From Paenibacillus kyungheensis (GTDB taxonomy: Bacteria; Bacillota; Bacilli; Paenibacillales; Paenibacillaceae): DNA of 64,000 bases. Of the stretch, positions 19,958 through 29,539 are shown piece after piece. Position 1 is the stretch's first letter; the number at the start of each line of letters is the position of its first letter. The notes beneath the pieces were generated by a model. It searched no databases, had not been told where the DNA came from, and was given only the letters and a program-made list of their open reading frames with translations. A program made the position numbers and the translations under genes. The stretch spans positions 4,899,001 through 4,963,000 of the forward strand of contig NZ_CP117416.1 in NCBI RefSeq assembly GCF_028606985.1, in the 5' to 3' direction.

Positions 19958-20953
19958 TTATTCGTTGATTATCTGTTGAGCTTGTTCTTTGAAAGAACGC
20001 GGAGTCATTCCATACCTTTTTTTGAACACTAGATACAGATAATTTACATTTTCAAATCCGTTATCCAGTGCAATATGTTCAACCGTTTTGTTCCCTAGCC
20101 GTAGTTCAGTGCAAATATGGGTTAAACGAACTTCTTCGAGATACGCGGTAAATGTAGCTGAAGTGTACTTTTGAAACACTCGTTGTAACTGACGTTTGCT
20201 AATGCCTACTGTGGTCGCGACTTCTTCCAGTGCAATCGGAAACATATAATTGTCCCGAATAAACTGACATGCCATCTGAAAATGAACTTCTGACGCTTCC
20301 CGGTGAGGTAATGTTAACCACGGTCGCTTTTCCTGATCGGAAGCATGCGCCGTTAGTAACATAATCTGAATAATACATTGCCGGATCGTCTCGTACACAC
20401 CAGATTCATGATGAACAATCGCATCATAGGCACGATAAAAATGCGACATCGTTTGTCTGCGATCCATCATCGGACGTGCAGGCAAATTATACAATTGACG
20501 CACGCATTGCTCGGCTTCCGAGATTTCTTGTTCTTTACCCCAATCAGCAGGTGTGGCAGAAGCCTTACCCTTATCATTGTCCATCTGTTCCAATGACGAA
20601 TCAGTTGTTAACGGAACGATCTCCAGATGTAGACATAATTCTTCAAGCGGATCATACATATCCATTTCTTGTGCATGAAGTACATCAGGCCCTGTTAAAT
20701 AAAACATGCCTTCTTGCAAAAAATACGTCTGATCTTCCAGCACGACACTGCCTTTGCCAGAAGCAACAAAATGAAATTCAAATTCAGAATGTTTATGAAA
20801 CCCGATTTTGGCTCCAGGTGCAAATGAATTTAAATGAAAACGTAATACCCGAAAACCATAATTGCCCCAGCGGAATTTCAGATCTAGCTTTTCTAGCAAA
20901 AATGGCTTTTCACGCATCGGTTGTAACGGGACGAATCGTTCATTTTTGATCAT
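19958..20953 (-). CDS. AraC family transcriptional regulator with cupin sensor
   Basis: An N-terminal cupin-like sugar-sensing domain (FHKHSEFEFHFVASGKGSV, HAQEMDMYDPLEELCLHL) is joined to a C-terminal double helix-turn-helix (residues about 228-325: IALEEVATTVGISKRQLQRVFQ and NVNYLYLVFKKRYGMTPRSF). A GAAAGGAC site lies before the ATG. It sits between two Gfo/Idh genes and just upstream of the ABC operon, so it is the natural candidate to control them in response to a sugar. Confidence 0.9.
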   Translation of the reverse strand: MIKNERFVPLQPMREKPFLLEKLDLKFRWGNYGFRVLRFHLNSFAPGAKIGFHKHSEFEFHFVASGKGSVVLEDQTYFLQEGMFYLTGPDVLHAQEMDMYDPLEELCLHLEIVPLTTDSSLEQMDNDKGKASATPADWGKEQEISEAEQCVRQLYNLPARPMMDRRQTMSHFYRAYDAIVHHESGVYETIRQCIIQIMLLTAHASDQEKRPWLTLPHREASEVHFQMACQFIRDNYMFPIALEEVATTVGISKRQLQRVFQKYTSATFTAYLEEVRLTHICTELRLGNKTVEHIALDNGFENVNYLYLVFKKRYGMTPRSFKEQAQQIINE

Positions 20954-21012
20954 GATCTTCGTCCTTTCTTCAATCAGAGATAAAGGTACATTGGTATACG
21001 GTAATGTCTGCT

Positions 21013-21984
21013 TTACAAGCTTACCGGACGATCTTCCGCTGCCGATTGATTAGACGCTTGTACCAGACGAGTAAGATCTACTGCGAGTCCGATATTTTCT
21101 GTTGCTTTGGTGCCATTTTGAATATGTGCTACCCATTGTTCAAAAGCAGTCTCACGATCTGCTGGTATCGTCACTTCTTGCCATGCTGTATCGTCTCCTG
21201 CACGCAACCATAATTTTTCATCATGCGTACTGTACAATACACTGCCGAGTGTACCATGTACTTCAATCACAAATGGAGAAAATTTATTCACAAATCCAGC
21301 TTCTACAATACCGACTCCACCATTGCTGTAACGGAATGTAGTGACTGCATTATCTTCTACTTCTTTGCCTGTCACATAACCGTAATTAGCAGATACACTT
21401 TCAGGCATACCCATAAATAGACGTGCTAGATAGACAGGATGACAACCTAGATCGATCAGTGCGCCACCACCACATTCTTGTTTGCCAAAAAAGTGATCCG
21501 GTAACCAGCCCTGTGTAGCTCCATCATGAGATAGACGGGTACGCACCAGTGTTAATTCGCCCAATACTTTATCTGCTAACAATTTCTGAATCGCCAGCGT
21601 ATAGCCTGCATTTAAGCGTGGTAAAGATATGGTTAATGTTACATTATGTTTGTTCACTGCTTCAATAATTTGCTCCACTTCATCATTGGTTGGAGCGATA
21701 ACTTTTTCGGTGAAAATATGTTTGCCTGCTTCTGCTGCATGAATCATTACATCACGATGCATAACAGTAGGAGTGGTGATCACTACACCATCAATATCAG
21801 GATTGGCAAACAGTTCATGCAAGTCTTCGTAAAACGGAACGCCAAGTTCTTCTGCTTTTTTCTGACCTCGCTCTGGAATCTCATCCCATACTGCGACTAC
21901 TTCGGTATCTGGATGATTTAACGTATCGTTAGTGTAATCCTGTGCGTGTACATGCCAATAACTTAATATTGCTACTTTGATCAT
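21013..21984 (-). CDS. Divergent Gfo/Idh/MocA-like oxidoreductase
   Basis: Overall fold and the GGALIDLGCHPVYLARLFMG segment are those of Gfo/Idh proteins. However, the usual GxGxxG nucleotide motif is replaced by ILSYWHVHAQDY, and the EKP motif reads TEKVIAP. The protein may bind the cofactor in another way or may not be an oxidoreductase. A GTGGGAGTG site supports the ATG at 21984 over the longer frame to 21999. First gene of a probable three-gene unit with the AraC and the second dehydrogenase. Confidence 0.8.
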   Translation of the reverse strand: MIKVAILSYWHVHAQDYTNDTLNHPDTEVVAVWDEIPERGQKKAEELGVPFYEDLHELFANPDIDGVVITTPTVMHRDVMIHAAEAGKHIFTEKVIAPTNDEVEQIIEAVNKHNVTLTISLPRLNAGYTLAIQKLLADKVLGELTLVRTRLSHDGATQGWLPDHFFGKQECGGGALIDLGCHPVYLARLFMGMPESVSANYGYVTGKEVEDNAVTTFRYSNGGVGIVEAGFVNKFSPFVIEVHGTLGSVLYSTHDEKLWLRAGDDTAWQEVTIPADRETAFEQWVAHIQNGTKATENIGLAVDLTRLVQASNQSAAEDRPVSL

Positions 21985-22095
21985 GATTTTCACTCCCACT
22001 GTATAATGATTGTACTTTAAAATAGTGACACTCTACCGACAAAATATCATATTTTAGACAACATTTGAAATGAATTAAAATGACATCCCAACTAT

Positions 22096-22107
22096 AAAAA
22101 AGCGACA
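22096..22107 (-). promoter_or_regulatory. TGTCGCTTTTTT element upstream of a Gfo/Idh gene
   Basis: Minus-strand TGTCGCTTTTTT lies 112 nt before the start at 21984, right after a TATAAT. The same 12 bases recur at 23386-23397, 102 nt before the next Gfo/Idh gene, suggesting a shared operator. Confidence 0.4.
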
Positions 22108-22136
22108 CATTATAAATTTGGAAAAGATTGCAAAAT

Positions 22137-22168
22137 AAAAAGTGACTCCTGAGGGGGAATCACTTTTT
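22137..22168 (-). terminator. Rho-independent terminator
   Basis: AAAAAGTGATTCC pairs with GGAGTCACTTTTT (one wobble) around a 6-nt loop on the minus strand. It ends the transcript of the dehydrogenase at 22202-23284. Confidence 0.85.
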
Positions 22169-22201
22169 TATACCATTAGATTCAATTCTGATAGCTGAAG
22201 A

Positions 22202-23284
22202 TTAGAAATAGACCGTTTGCCCTGTCTCTGCAGATGTATAAATCGCTTCTAAAATCTCGGATACCACCAAAGCTTGTTCTGGCGTTACAACTGGCTCTGT
22301 ATCATTAATAATCGCTTCCATCCACAGACGCATCTCCATAAATTCAGGCTTTTCATCATGATCTGAACTATAAAAGGCTACACCACTACCGCCTAGTTGC
22401 AGTTCTTTCACATATAAATTGCCTAAATCTTCACCATTGATATGCAATCCATCATTCATATCTGCACCTGCTTTGGTTCCGCACAGTGTACATTTAGCTT
22501 CATCCGGATGACGTACATTCAGCGCCCAACTAGCATCGATCGATATCGTTGCACCGTTTTTCATCGTAATAAATCCGAATGCTGAATCTTCCACTTTGAA
22601 TTTCTCAGGGTCCCACGGGCCCCATGCATTCGCAGCGTTCGGTGTTTGAGAAAGCTTATGATAGACCGATCCAGTCACCGAATGAACTTCATAATTGTTA
22701 AGCATCCATAGGGTAAGATCCAGCGCATGAGTTCCGATATCGATCAATGGCCCGCCACCTTGTTTGTCTCCATCTAAGAATACGCCCCATGTCGGTACAG
22801 CGCGGCGGCGAACCGCATGAGCTTTGGCATGATAGACTTCTCCCAGATCACCACGCTCACACAACTGCTTAAGCATTAAGCTATCTGGACGGTAGCGATT
22901 ATTATAACCTACTGTTAACTTTTTACCAGTTGCTTTGGAGACTTCTAACATTTTGCGAGCATCTGCGGCTTTTTTCGCCATCGGCTTTTCGCTCATTACA
23001 TGTTTGCCTGCTTCCATTGCAGCGATCGCAATTTCAGCATGAGCATCATTGGGTGTACAGACATGAATAACTTGAATATCGTCACGCTTCAACACTTCAC
23101 GATAATCTTCATAGACTTGCGCATCTGCTGTACCATATTGTTCAGCAAGTGCTTGTGCTTTTTCAGGAATAATATCGCAAAATGCTACCACATTCACATA
23201 ATCGAGATTCGCTAGTGATGGTAAATGTTTTCCTTGTGCGATTCCACCACATCCGATAATACCTACATTGATGATCTGTTCCAT
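22202..23284 (-). CDS. Gfo/Idh/MocA family oxidoreductase
   Basis: Canonical member: GIIGCGGIAQGKHLPSL Rossmann motif at the N-terminus, SEKPMAKKA around residue 97, and GGGPLIDIGTHALDLTLWML near residue 180 with the conserved Asp and His. Likely oxidises a sugar derivative with NAD(P). A CGGAGGG site precedes the ATG with good spacing. Single transcription unit with its own terminator. It carries the TGTCGC element seen before the neighbouring divergent dehydrogenase, so both probably share control. Confidence 0.9.
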   Translation of the reverse strand: MEQIINVGIIGCGGIAQGKHLPSLANLDYVNVVAFCDIIPEKAQALAEQYGTADAQVYEDYREVLKRDDIQVIHVCTPNDAHAEIAIAAMEAGKHVMSEKPMAKKAADARKMLEVSKATGKKLTVGYNNRYRPDSLMLKQLCERGDLGEVYHAKAHAVRRRAVPTWGVFLDGDKQGGGPLIDIGTHALDLTLWMLNNYEVHSVTGSVYHKLSQTPNAANAWGPWDPEKFKVEDSAFGFITMKNGATISIDASWALNVRHPDEAKCTLCGTKAGADMNDGLHINGEDLGNLYVKELQLGGSGVAFYSSDHDEKPEFMEMRLWMEAIINDTEPVVTPEQALVVSEILEAIYTSAETGQTVYF

Positions 23285-23385
23285 GTGCTTTACCCTCCGT
23301 ATACGCTAGTCATTTACTGTAACTTGAAGTCATTTTAACATGTCAGTATTCAAATCATACAACAAGATTGCGACAGCATTACTTC

Positions 23386-23397
23386 AAAAAAGCGACA
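23386..23397 (-). promoter_or_regulatory. TGTCGCTTTTTT element (second copy)
   Basis: Identical to the 22096-22107 element. A shorter TGTCGC at 23370-23375 and a GTCACTTTT variant near 23440-23450 lie close by, the latter at the end of the regulator gene. Confidence 0.4.
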
Positions 23398-23453
23398 TAT
23401 TTGCACATGCTATTTATGGCAGTGTATATGATGCTAGCTAGTTAAAAGTGACA

Positions 23454-25727
23454 TTACTTCGGCTCATACGAAGCAGGCTTCATTTTGAGCTTACGGTAGT
23501 CACCGGGCGTCACACCAATAATGCGTTTGAACACACGTCCAAATGTAATCGAGTTGGCATATCCGACTTGAATCGCTATATTCTGAATCGTATCCTCTGT
23601 TGAAGATAGTAATTCTTCTGCACGATGAAGGCGAAGTTGTACTAGAAAATCTATAAATTTGATATCTAATTCCGCTTTGAATAAATGGCTCACATGCTTG
23701 GGCGTAACATTAAATCGTTCACTCAAATGATTTAGCGATAAATCTGGATTAGCAAAATGATCTTCAATATACGATTTCATTTCACCGATCAACGCATGAT
23801 AATTGGTCGATTCTCCTGCTTCTACATAATGAGCATAGACCTGATCCAAATATTGGTGCAATGCATGATATACTTCTTCAATCGTTTCCGCTTCTGCAAT
23901 CGATTCAATCGTCCAATTGGCGGTATCTCCAGTTAACAAAAGATCCAGTGGCTCAGACATTCCTTCCAATTCACGACTTAACATTTGTAAAAGTGATAAC
24001 ACAAGTGAGCGAATACTTTCATCACGCAATGGCTCATTTTCTGCACGATCCAACATCTGCTTCAGATGATCTCGCCATACCTCTTGAGTCAGACGAAATG
24101 CTTTGACCAGATCAGCGATATTTTGCAAATAACGATAACTTTCCTGCTCCCGACCTTGAGGAAGATCGCTGTACATCACTATGCCATCTCGTCCCAGTGT
24201 CAGACTATAGCCTAACGATTGCAATGCTGATTCATAGGATTGATGCACTTCTGAGATATCGTGGACAGTCACACCTGTACCCAGTGTAATCGTTAAATGT
24301 AAATTATGTTCGACCCATTCCCGGCTATTGGCAGCTAAAGCAAATAAACGCCGATTCCATTGCCGTTCTTCTTCATCTATCCCATAAATAATAATACCGG
24401 CACGACGTACACTGATCCACTCCGACCATCCTTGCAATCCTTCTTGCTGTACCAGTTCTTGAAAAACATTGGTCAGTGCCAATTTGAGCGTATTATGTTC
24501 TTGCACATTTCCTTTTTCACGAAAAGCGTCATAGTCTTTGATCTCTGCTACAATCACTGCATAATAAGGCACTTCTGTATACGAATCGGTATGAATCGAA
24601 GCAGGAACATACTCGTTGAAAATATGTACATTATGCAGTTCCTGTTGCATACTTTCAGGATATTCGCCTTCGATCCAATTCATAAATAAGCGCCTACGAC
24701 GAATAAGAAGATTCTCATGATGTTGTTGTTCGTAATCAATCGTCTGTTCAATCAGACTTTCCAGAGCATGATCGATCAACGATAACTCATCTTTACGTGT
24801 CGATTCACCCCCTAATTGAAGCGATTCGATTCGTTCCATCATCACTTGAATCGGCTTATAATTTTTGCGTGTAATATAGATAATATAGACAATCGATACC
24901 CCTACGACAAATATCCCAATCAATATCCAGATATACGAGATAACCGATACCCATGCAAATAATTGTCCGGCACGAATCCCACTTTCAAATGTCCATCCTA
25001 ATCGATCTGAATGCAGAGTTGTGAGCGTCTTGCCATGTTCTGCCTCGCTGAGAGCGGTAGCAGGATAAATCGGTAACCCTGAAGCATCATGCACTTCAAG
25101 AAAAGACACTTGTGGATTGAACATCGATGCGATTGTCTGTTGCATCGCATATACACTAATATTGATCACCACTAAACCTTGATCGCCAAAAGGTAACGGC
25201 ACACGTTTATACATCGTAATCACTTGTTGCTTGGGATCATTACTCATTTCGGCAAATAAGCGTACACTTGACCAACCCCGTTGTTCCGGTGCTTGTAAAG
25301 CTTTCTGCACAAAATCACGATCAGCAAAAGCGCTTAATTCTTTAATCCCATGTAACGTTAAAATCCGCTGATCGGCATCCCGGTACATATAGATTGATGC
25401 AATCAGTTCATTATTATTTTCGAGCATCCGCAAGCGATCAATCGTCTGATACGTGACTGCTGTCCGATCAGCCTGATCGTTATTCAGAAATAAACGATAT
25501 ACATTGGAAGTCTCCAGATCGCTTAATATATCCAGTTCCACTTCACTCACTGATCGTTCTAACGTATCTTTCATATATCCGGTAGAGATTCGATCGGCTT
25601 TGGCTGTTTCTTGACGTGAAATTTCATTAATGACTAGAAATGATAAAAAGATCAATATCGAGACAGTTAATAAAAAAATCGGAAAATACGATAGCAACAG
25701 ACGGCGATACCAGTTTTTAAATAGCAA
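23454..25727 (-). CDS. Membrane-bound AraC family regulator (YesN/dCache type)
   Basis: The N-terminus has one membrane helix (about residues 11-36). An extracellular Cache-like sensing region follows (to about 270), then a second helix (SVISYIWILIGIFVVGVSIVYIIYI) and a HAMP-like linker. A middle region has GGDEF-like remnants of no clear activity. The end is a C-terminal AraC DNA-binding domain (LSLNHLSERFNVTPKHVSHL and NSITFGRVFKRIIGVTPGDY). Such proteins sense sugars outside the cell and switch on transport genes directly. GGGGGAGG lies 5 nt before a TTG at 25727, which makes the shorter start better than 25763. It lies between the MFS and dehydrogenase genes. Confidence 0.88.
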   Translation of the reverse strand: MLFKNWYRRLLLSYFPIFLLTVSILIFLSFLVINEISRQETAKADRISTGYMKDTLERSVSEVELDILSDLETSNVYRLFLNNDQADRTAVTYQTIDRLRMLENNNELIASIYMYRDADQRILTLHGIKELSAFADRDFVQKALQAPEQRGWSSVRLFAEMSNDPKQQVITMYKRVPLPFGDQGLVVINISVYAMQQTIASMFNPQVSFLEVHDASGLPIYPATALSEAEHGKTLTTLHSDRLGWTFESGIRAGQLFAWVSVISYIWILIGIFVVGVSIVYIIYITRKNYKPIQVMMERIESLQLGGESTRKDELSLIDHALESLIEQTIDYEQQHHENLLIRRRRLFMNWIEGEYPESMQQELHNVHIFNEYVPASIHTDSYTEVPYYAVIVAEIKDYDAFREKGNVQEHNTLKLALTNVFQELVQQEGLQGWSEWISVRRAGIIIYGIDEEERQWNRRLFALAANSREWVEHNLHLTITLGTGVTVHDISEVHQSYESALQSLGYSLTLGRDGIVMYSDLPQGREQESYRYLQNIADLVKAFRLTQEVWRDHLKQMLDRAENEPLRDESIRSLVLSLLQMLSRELEGMSEPLDLLLTGDTANWTIESIAEAETIEEVYHALHQYLDQVYAHYVEAGESTNYHALIGEMKSYIEDHFANPDLSLNHLSERFNVTPKHVSHLFKAELDIKFIDFLVQLRLHRAEELLSSTEDTIQNIAIQVGYANSITFGRVFKRIIGVTPGDYRKLKMKPASYEPK

Positions 25728-25765
25728 ATGGTCCTCCCCCTTGAATGCTACTGACACAGACAATC

Positions 25766-25785
25766 TGTTGTGACAACATATTATA
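25766..25785 (-). promoter_or_regulatory. TATAAT with adjacent TGTTGT-N-ACAACA palindrome
   Basis: A -10-like TATAAT (25780-25785, minus strand) is followed at once by a 6-1-6 inverted repeat (25766-25778). It may be an operator at the start site of the membrane AraC gene. Confidence 0.35.
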
Positions 25786-25862
25786 GAACATATATTTATT
25801 ATTAGTTTACGCTTTTAGACGTTATTTGTTGAGGGTTATTTTAAAAATAAAATAATCATTGA

Positions 25863-27119
25863 TTAAGATTGAGGAACAGAAGAGGAATAACGGCTCTGCA
25901 CCGCTACATATAACAATAACAAAGAACCCAGTAAGGCACTAATGACGCAAGAAAGGTTCATCGCTTGCGATCCGCCAAGCTCAAGTAAATATCCATTGAG
26001 CAAATTACCAATAATACCTGCTATCCCGACAAACACCATATTAAAAATACTTTGTCCGGTCGCTTGCATATGTTTGGATGTAATGCGTGATACATATTCT
26101 ACTGCCGCAATATAAAAGAATCCGAACGATAAACCATGTAACAATTGTACAGCTAGCATAACCGATGGAACAGGAAATAACCACTGGATACCCCAGCGCA
26201 AAATATAAGCAAAAGCCGCTAACAGCAACATTTTCTCATGCCCGATCCGGTGAATCACTTTGGCGGCTATCAGCATAGATGGGATATTCGCTGCTGAAGC
26301 GATCAGCAATCCTACTCCTGCCAATTGAAGTGTGCCTCCTGCATCTTGAAAAGACAGCACAAAATAAGAATTAAATGCTGTTAACGTCTGGTTCACCAGC
26401 AAGCTACCACCGAGAAAAAATAAAAATAAACGATTGGTTAATAAGGTTTTGATTCCTGCACTAAGCGATTGATTGAGAATCCGACTCTCATCTGAACGTC
26501 GTGGTAACGTGAACGCTAATATTGCCGCTAACACATTGAACAACATAAACGGAATCCAGATCAGCGATACATCATATTGACTGACATACAATCCGCCTAG
26601 ATAACCGCCAACTGCTGTACCTGCACTCCCGAGAAAACGGATCGCTCCATAGGTAGTATTGGCTTTTTGCGCGGCAACCAGTGCATACGAATCTGCCATA
26701 GGCGCTTGGGTCGCTGTAAATACAGTAGAGATCGTATAGACCATAATCAGAATGAGAAAGTACGGGCTTTGATACAAAATCGATAACAATCCTGGAATGG
26801 CTACACTTAACAGCAAAACCAATCTCATTTGTTGAAAACGGTCAACGATTAATCCCCATACTGGCTGTACTAGAATCGAGATAAACGTACCAATTGATAG
26901 CAACAAGCCGACCTGTCCACTTCCCAGCCCTCCACCTACAAGCATCGAAGATAAATAAGGATTAAATATACCTCCAGCTAGTCCTGCCAGCAAATAAAAG
27001 CTACGAATCCGTAGCAGTACATCTTTGGGTGATTGTTCCTCTGTCCATTGATCTGCTAGCCGCTTCGAGGAGTCCCGTATTCCTTTTAATTTAGCACTCC
27101 ATATCGAGATCATCATCAT
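25863..27119 (-). CDS. MFS sugar transporter (LacY-like MFS)
   Basis: Twelve predicted membrane helices across 418 aa in two halves joined by a cytoplasmic loop (PRRSDESRILNQ). The loop between helices 2 and 3 reads GLIVDRFQQMR, the MFS motif-A position. The protein most resembles the LacY/nucleoside-proton symporter branch of MFS. The gene follows the ROK kinase by 15 nt with an AAGGAG site overlapping the gap, so it belongs to the ROK repressor-kinase operon. It probably imports the sugar that the kinase phosphorylates. Confidence 0.85.
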   Translation of the reverse strand: MMMISIWSAKLKGIRDSSKRLADQWTEEQSPKDVLLRIRSFYLLAGLAGGIFNPYLSSMLVGGGLGSGQVGLLLSIGTFISILVQPVWGLIVDRFQQMRLVLLLSVAIPGLLSILYQSPYFLILIMVYTISTVFTATQAPMADSYALVAAQKANTTYGAIRFLGSAGTAVGGYLGGLYVSQYDVSLIWIPFMLFNVLAAILAFTLPRRSDESRILNQSLSAGIKTLLTNRLFLFFLGGSLLVNQTLTAFNSYFVLSFQDAGGTLQLAGVGLLIASAANIPSMLIAAKVIHRIGHEKMLLLAAFAYILRWGIQWLFPVPSVMLAVQLLHGLSFGFFYIAAVEYVSRITSKHMQATGQSIFNMVFVGIAGIIGNLLNGYLLELGGSQAMNLSCVISALLGSLLLLYVAVQSRYSSSVPQS

Positions 27120-27134
27120 CGGCTCCTTTTTGAC

Positions 27135-28130
27135 CTAACGGCTATGTTTGTAGATTGCTAATGGATGATGTAGTACACCATAGACAGCTCCAAGTGCACC
27201 CGCTGTATTGCCTAATACCGCAGGCACTAATTGAGTCTGAATCGGGGTAAAATGACCAATCCGTTGATGTAATTGCTCAATATAATAAGAAGAATCCGCT
27301 ACACCGCCACCAATAACGACACATTCTGGATTTAGTAACGAAATCATGTTAGCTATTCCTGCTGCCATATAATCGATCGGTACAGTCATAATCTGCTGTG
27401 CATCGGGATGCCCTGCTTGAGCCAATCGCAATACATCTACAGCATTCACCTGCTCGATCTGACCGCCTGCATGTTCTACAATTGGATGAGTATGATCTGC
27501 TCTATGCTCGGTTAACCATTGTCTTGCATATACACCAATGCCTGTACCTGACGCATGTGATTCGAATCGTCCAAATTCGTGACTATTCGCTGTGGCTGAC
27601 GATACCTGTTCTGGCTGATGATCGACCACCAAATAAGAAACTTCACCGGCGGTATAATCCGCTCCACGAAACAATTGATGATGCAAAATAACAGCTCCAC
27701 CGATTCCTGTGCCTACTGTGAGCATAATCAGATGCTTTTTCCCGATGCCTGCACCTTGCCAGTGTTCTCCAAGAGCCGCTACATTCACATCATTATCCAG
27801 ATAAAGAGCACCATCATAAAAAGGTTGAATCTGTTCTAGTAATGACACTCCATCTAACGGCAATGCAGGAATATGAGTGATAACACCTGTCTCAATATTG
27901 ACTGCTCCCGGAAGTCCCATTCCTATCCCTTCAACATCTATTATCGTGCGATCGATCGTAGCCAGTAGCTGATCCACCTGTTCAAATAACAAAGTAAAAA
28001 AAGTTGACGGTTGCTCTGCTTGTATCGTAGGTTGTTTTTGTTGTGCCAGTATAGCTCCATTACGATCTGTTACGATCATTAATGTTTTGGTTCCACCGAT
28101 ATCAATACCGATCATCAAGCCTACAGTCAT
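27135..28130 (-). CDS. ROK family sugar kinase
   Basis: ATP-dependent hexose kinase of the ROK family. GIDIGGTKTLMIV near the start is the phosphate-binding motif, DNDVNVAALGEHW carries the catalytic Asp, and TVGTGIGGAVI the second nucleotide motif. The usual zinc-binding CxCGxxGCxE is absent; the position reads FGRFESHASGTGIG, so this is a cysteine-free ROK protein. Its ATG overlaps the stop of the ROK repressor (ATGA), showing translational coupling. Sugar specificity (glucose, fructose or N-acetyl-hexosamine) is not decidable here. Confidence 0.9.
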   Translation of the reverse strand: MTVGLMIGIDIGGTKTLMIVTDRNGAILAQQKQPTIQAEQPSTFFTLLFEQVDQLLATIDRTIIDVEGIGMGLPGAVNIETGVITHIPALPLDGVSLLEQIQPFYDGALYLDNDVNVAALGEHWQGAGIGKKHLIMLTVGTGIGGAVILHHQLFRGADYTAGEVSYLVVDHQPEQVSSATANSHEFGRFESHASGTGIGVYARQWLTEHRADHTHPIVEHAGGQIEQVNAVDVLRLAQAGHPDAQQIMTVPIDYMAAGIANMISLLNPECVVIGGGVADSSYYIEQLHQRIGHFTPIQTQLVPAVLGNTAGALGAVYGVLHHPLAIYKHSR

Positions 28131-29359
28131 TCTTTTTCCCCCTGCTCTGCAAATAACATTTTACCGCCAACGACTAACATATCTTCTCGTATATATTGAA
28201 ATGCTCGGTGAATCCCTGACCACGCGGCTCCTTGAATAACTCCTTTGCCGGTTAACATCGTTGTCGTTAATTGAGGGCATACCGGAGCATACTGCTCCAT
28301 CTGCTTCTGAATAGTAGGGATAAATACATCTGCATACTCTCCAATCTCACCACCAAATACAATCATTTCAGGTGCTAACATCGATGCTAGATTGATCAGA
28401 GATAGTGATAATTGTTGACCGTATTGCTCGATAATGTTGTGTGCATCGGCGTTGCCTTGACGCGCTTGATTCATCAGCATCTGTATATCCCAATGACGAA
28501 TAGTATCTGCTGTGTCCGAATCAGAATGAGAGTCATTATATTGCTGAATAAGACGACGAATCCCTGCGCCACCGATCTGTTCTTCTAAGCGCTCATTATC
28601 TCCAGCCCTGGAAAGGCATCGTCCCATTTCACCTGCTGATCCAGATAATCCACGATATAATTTACTGTCGATCATAATTCCTGCACCGACACCTTCACCC
28701 AAAGACACATAGACCATATGCTCTACTGATTGAGCGGCGCCATATTCTTTTTCAGCGATAGTTGCCAGATTCACATCATTATCAAGTAGGATTTCACAAG
28801 GAAACAAAGAAGCTAAAGAAGAAGAGGATAATACCGAACGATATTGTTCAAATTGAGGAAGTAACGTATGAATCGTTCCATTTTCAGGATGTACTACTGC
28901 TGGAATCCCTGCTGACAAAAAGCGTACATGATCCCATCCGATATTTGCGTCTGCAATCAACCGATCCATATGCTGTTTGAGATGTTCTAACATATCCTGC
29001 CCGTTATACGAAGCATCAAGAGGAAAATGCCCTGTCTGAATAATATTCCCTGCTAGATCTGTTAATCCGGTGCGAATATAATCTGCTCCGATATCAAGTG
29101 TTACAATATAAAATACAGTCGGATTAAATGAAAGCAATTGCCCTTTGCGTCCCTGCTGATGGCTATCATCCTGTCCTATTTCTGCAATTAATTGATGTTG
29201 CAATAAATTCTGCACTGCTGAAGAGACTGTAGGCTTACTCAAGCCTGTACGCCGACTAATCTCTGCTCGTGATAAGCTATCGTGTTGCACAATCACTTCC
29301 AAAATCAAATATTCATTCAGATTGCGGATCATTTGCGGATTGCCGATAGATAGTAACAT
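28127..29359 (-). CDS. ROK family transcriptional repressor (XylR/NagC type)
   Basis: A winged helix-turn-helix at residues 8-60 (LSRAEISRRTGLSKPTVSSAVQ) is joined to a ROK sugar-binding domain (TLDIGADYIRTGLTDLAG, LLDNDVNLATIAEKEYG, SLGEGVGAGIMID). It represses sugar genes until its sugar binds. The zinc cysteines are missing here too (GRCLSRAGDNERLEEQIGG). It is the first gene of the repressor-kinase-MFS operon, and a 9-5-9 palindrome over its promoter suggests autoregulation. The start at 29359 is supported by an AAAGGAGC site. Confidence 0.92.
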   Translation of the reverse strand: MLLSIGNPQMIRNLNEYLILEVIVQHDSLSRAEISRRTGLSKPTVSSAVQNLLQHQLIAEIGQDDSHQQGRKGQLLSFNPTVFYIVTLDIGADYIRTGLTDLAGNIIQTGHFPLDASYNGQDMLEHLKQHMDRLIADANIGWDHVRFLSAGIPAVVHPENGTIHTLLPQFEQYRSVLSSSSLASLFPCEILLDNDVNLATIAEKEYGAAQSVEHMVYVSLGEGVGAGIMIDSKLYRGLSGSAGEMGRCLSRAGDNERLEEQIGGAGIRRLIQQYNDSHSDSDTADTIRHWDIQMLMNQARQGNADAHNIIEQYGQQLSLSLINLASMLAPEMIVFGGEIGEYADVFIPTIQKQMEQYAPVCPQLTTTMLTGKGVIQGAAWSGIHRAFQYIREDMLVVGGKMLFAEQGEKE

Positions 29360-29386
29360 GACATGCTCCTTTGAACTTTTTTTGTA

Positions 29387-29409
29387 ATTAGTAAATGTTC
29401 TTTACTAAT
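29387..29409. promoter_or_regulatory. 9-5-9 palindrome, probable ROK repressor operator
   Basis: ATTAGTAAA-TGTTC-TTTACTAAT is a perfect inverted repeat 28-50 nt before the repressor start. It overlaps a minus-strand TTGTCA-N18-TTTACT promoter. It resembles known TTAGTNAA-type XylR/ROK operators. Confidence 0.65.
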
Positions 29410-29467
29410 GAGTTGACAATAGTATACGTCGGCTTGAAGATGCTGTCTAGCGTATTTGTTAAAGATA

Positions 29468-29496
29468 TTGTACGGTAATGAATATATTTTTATAAT
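29468..29496 (+). promoter_or_regulatory. Promoter for the Crp/Fnr-like gene
   Basis: TTGTAC-N17-TATAAT gives a good sigma-A promoter about 100 nt before the start codon at 29602. Confidence 0.6.
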
Positions 29497-29539
29497 ATCG
29501 TTTGTTCTCTTGCTCGCCCTATACATATTTTCAAATAAA

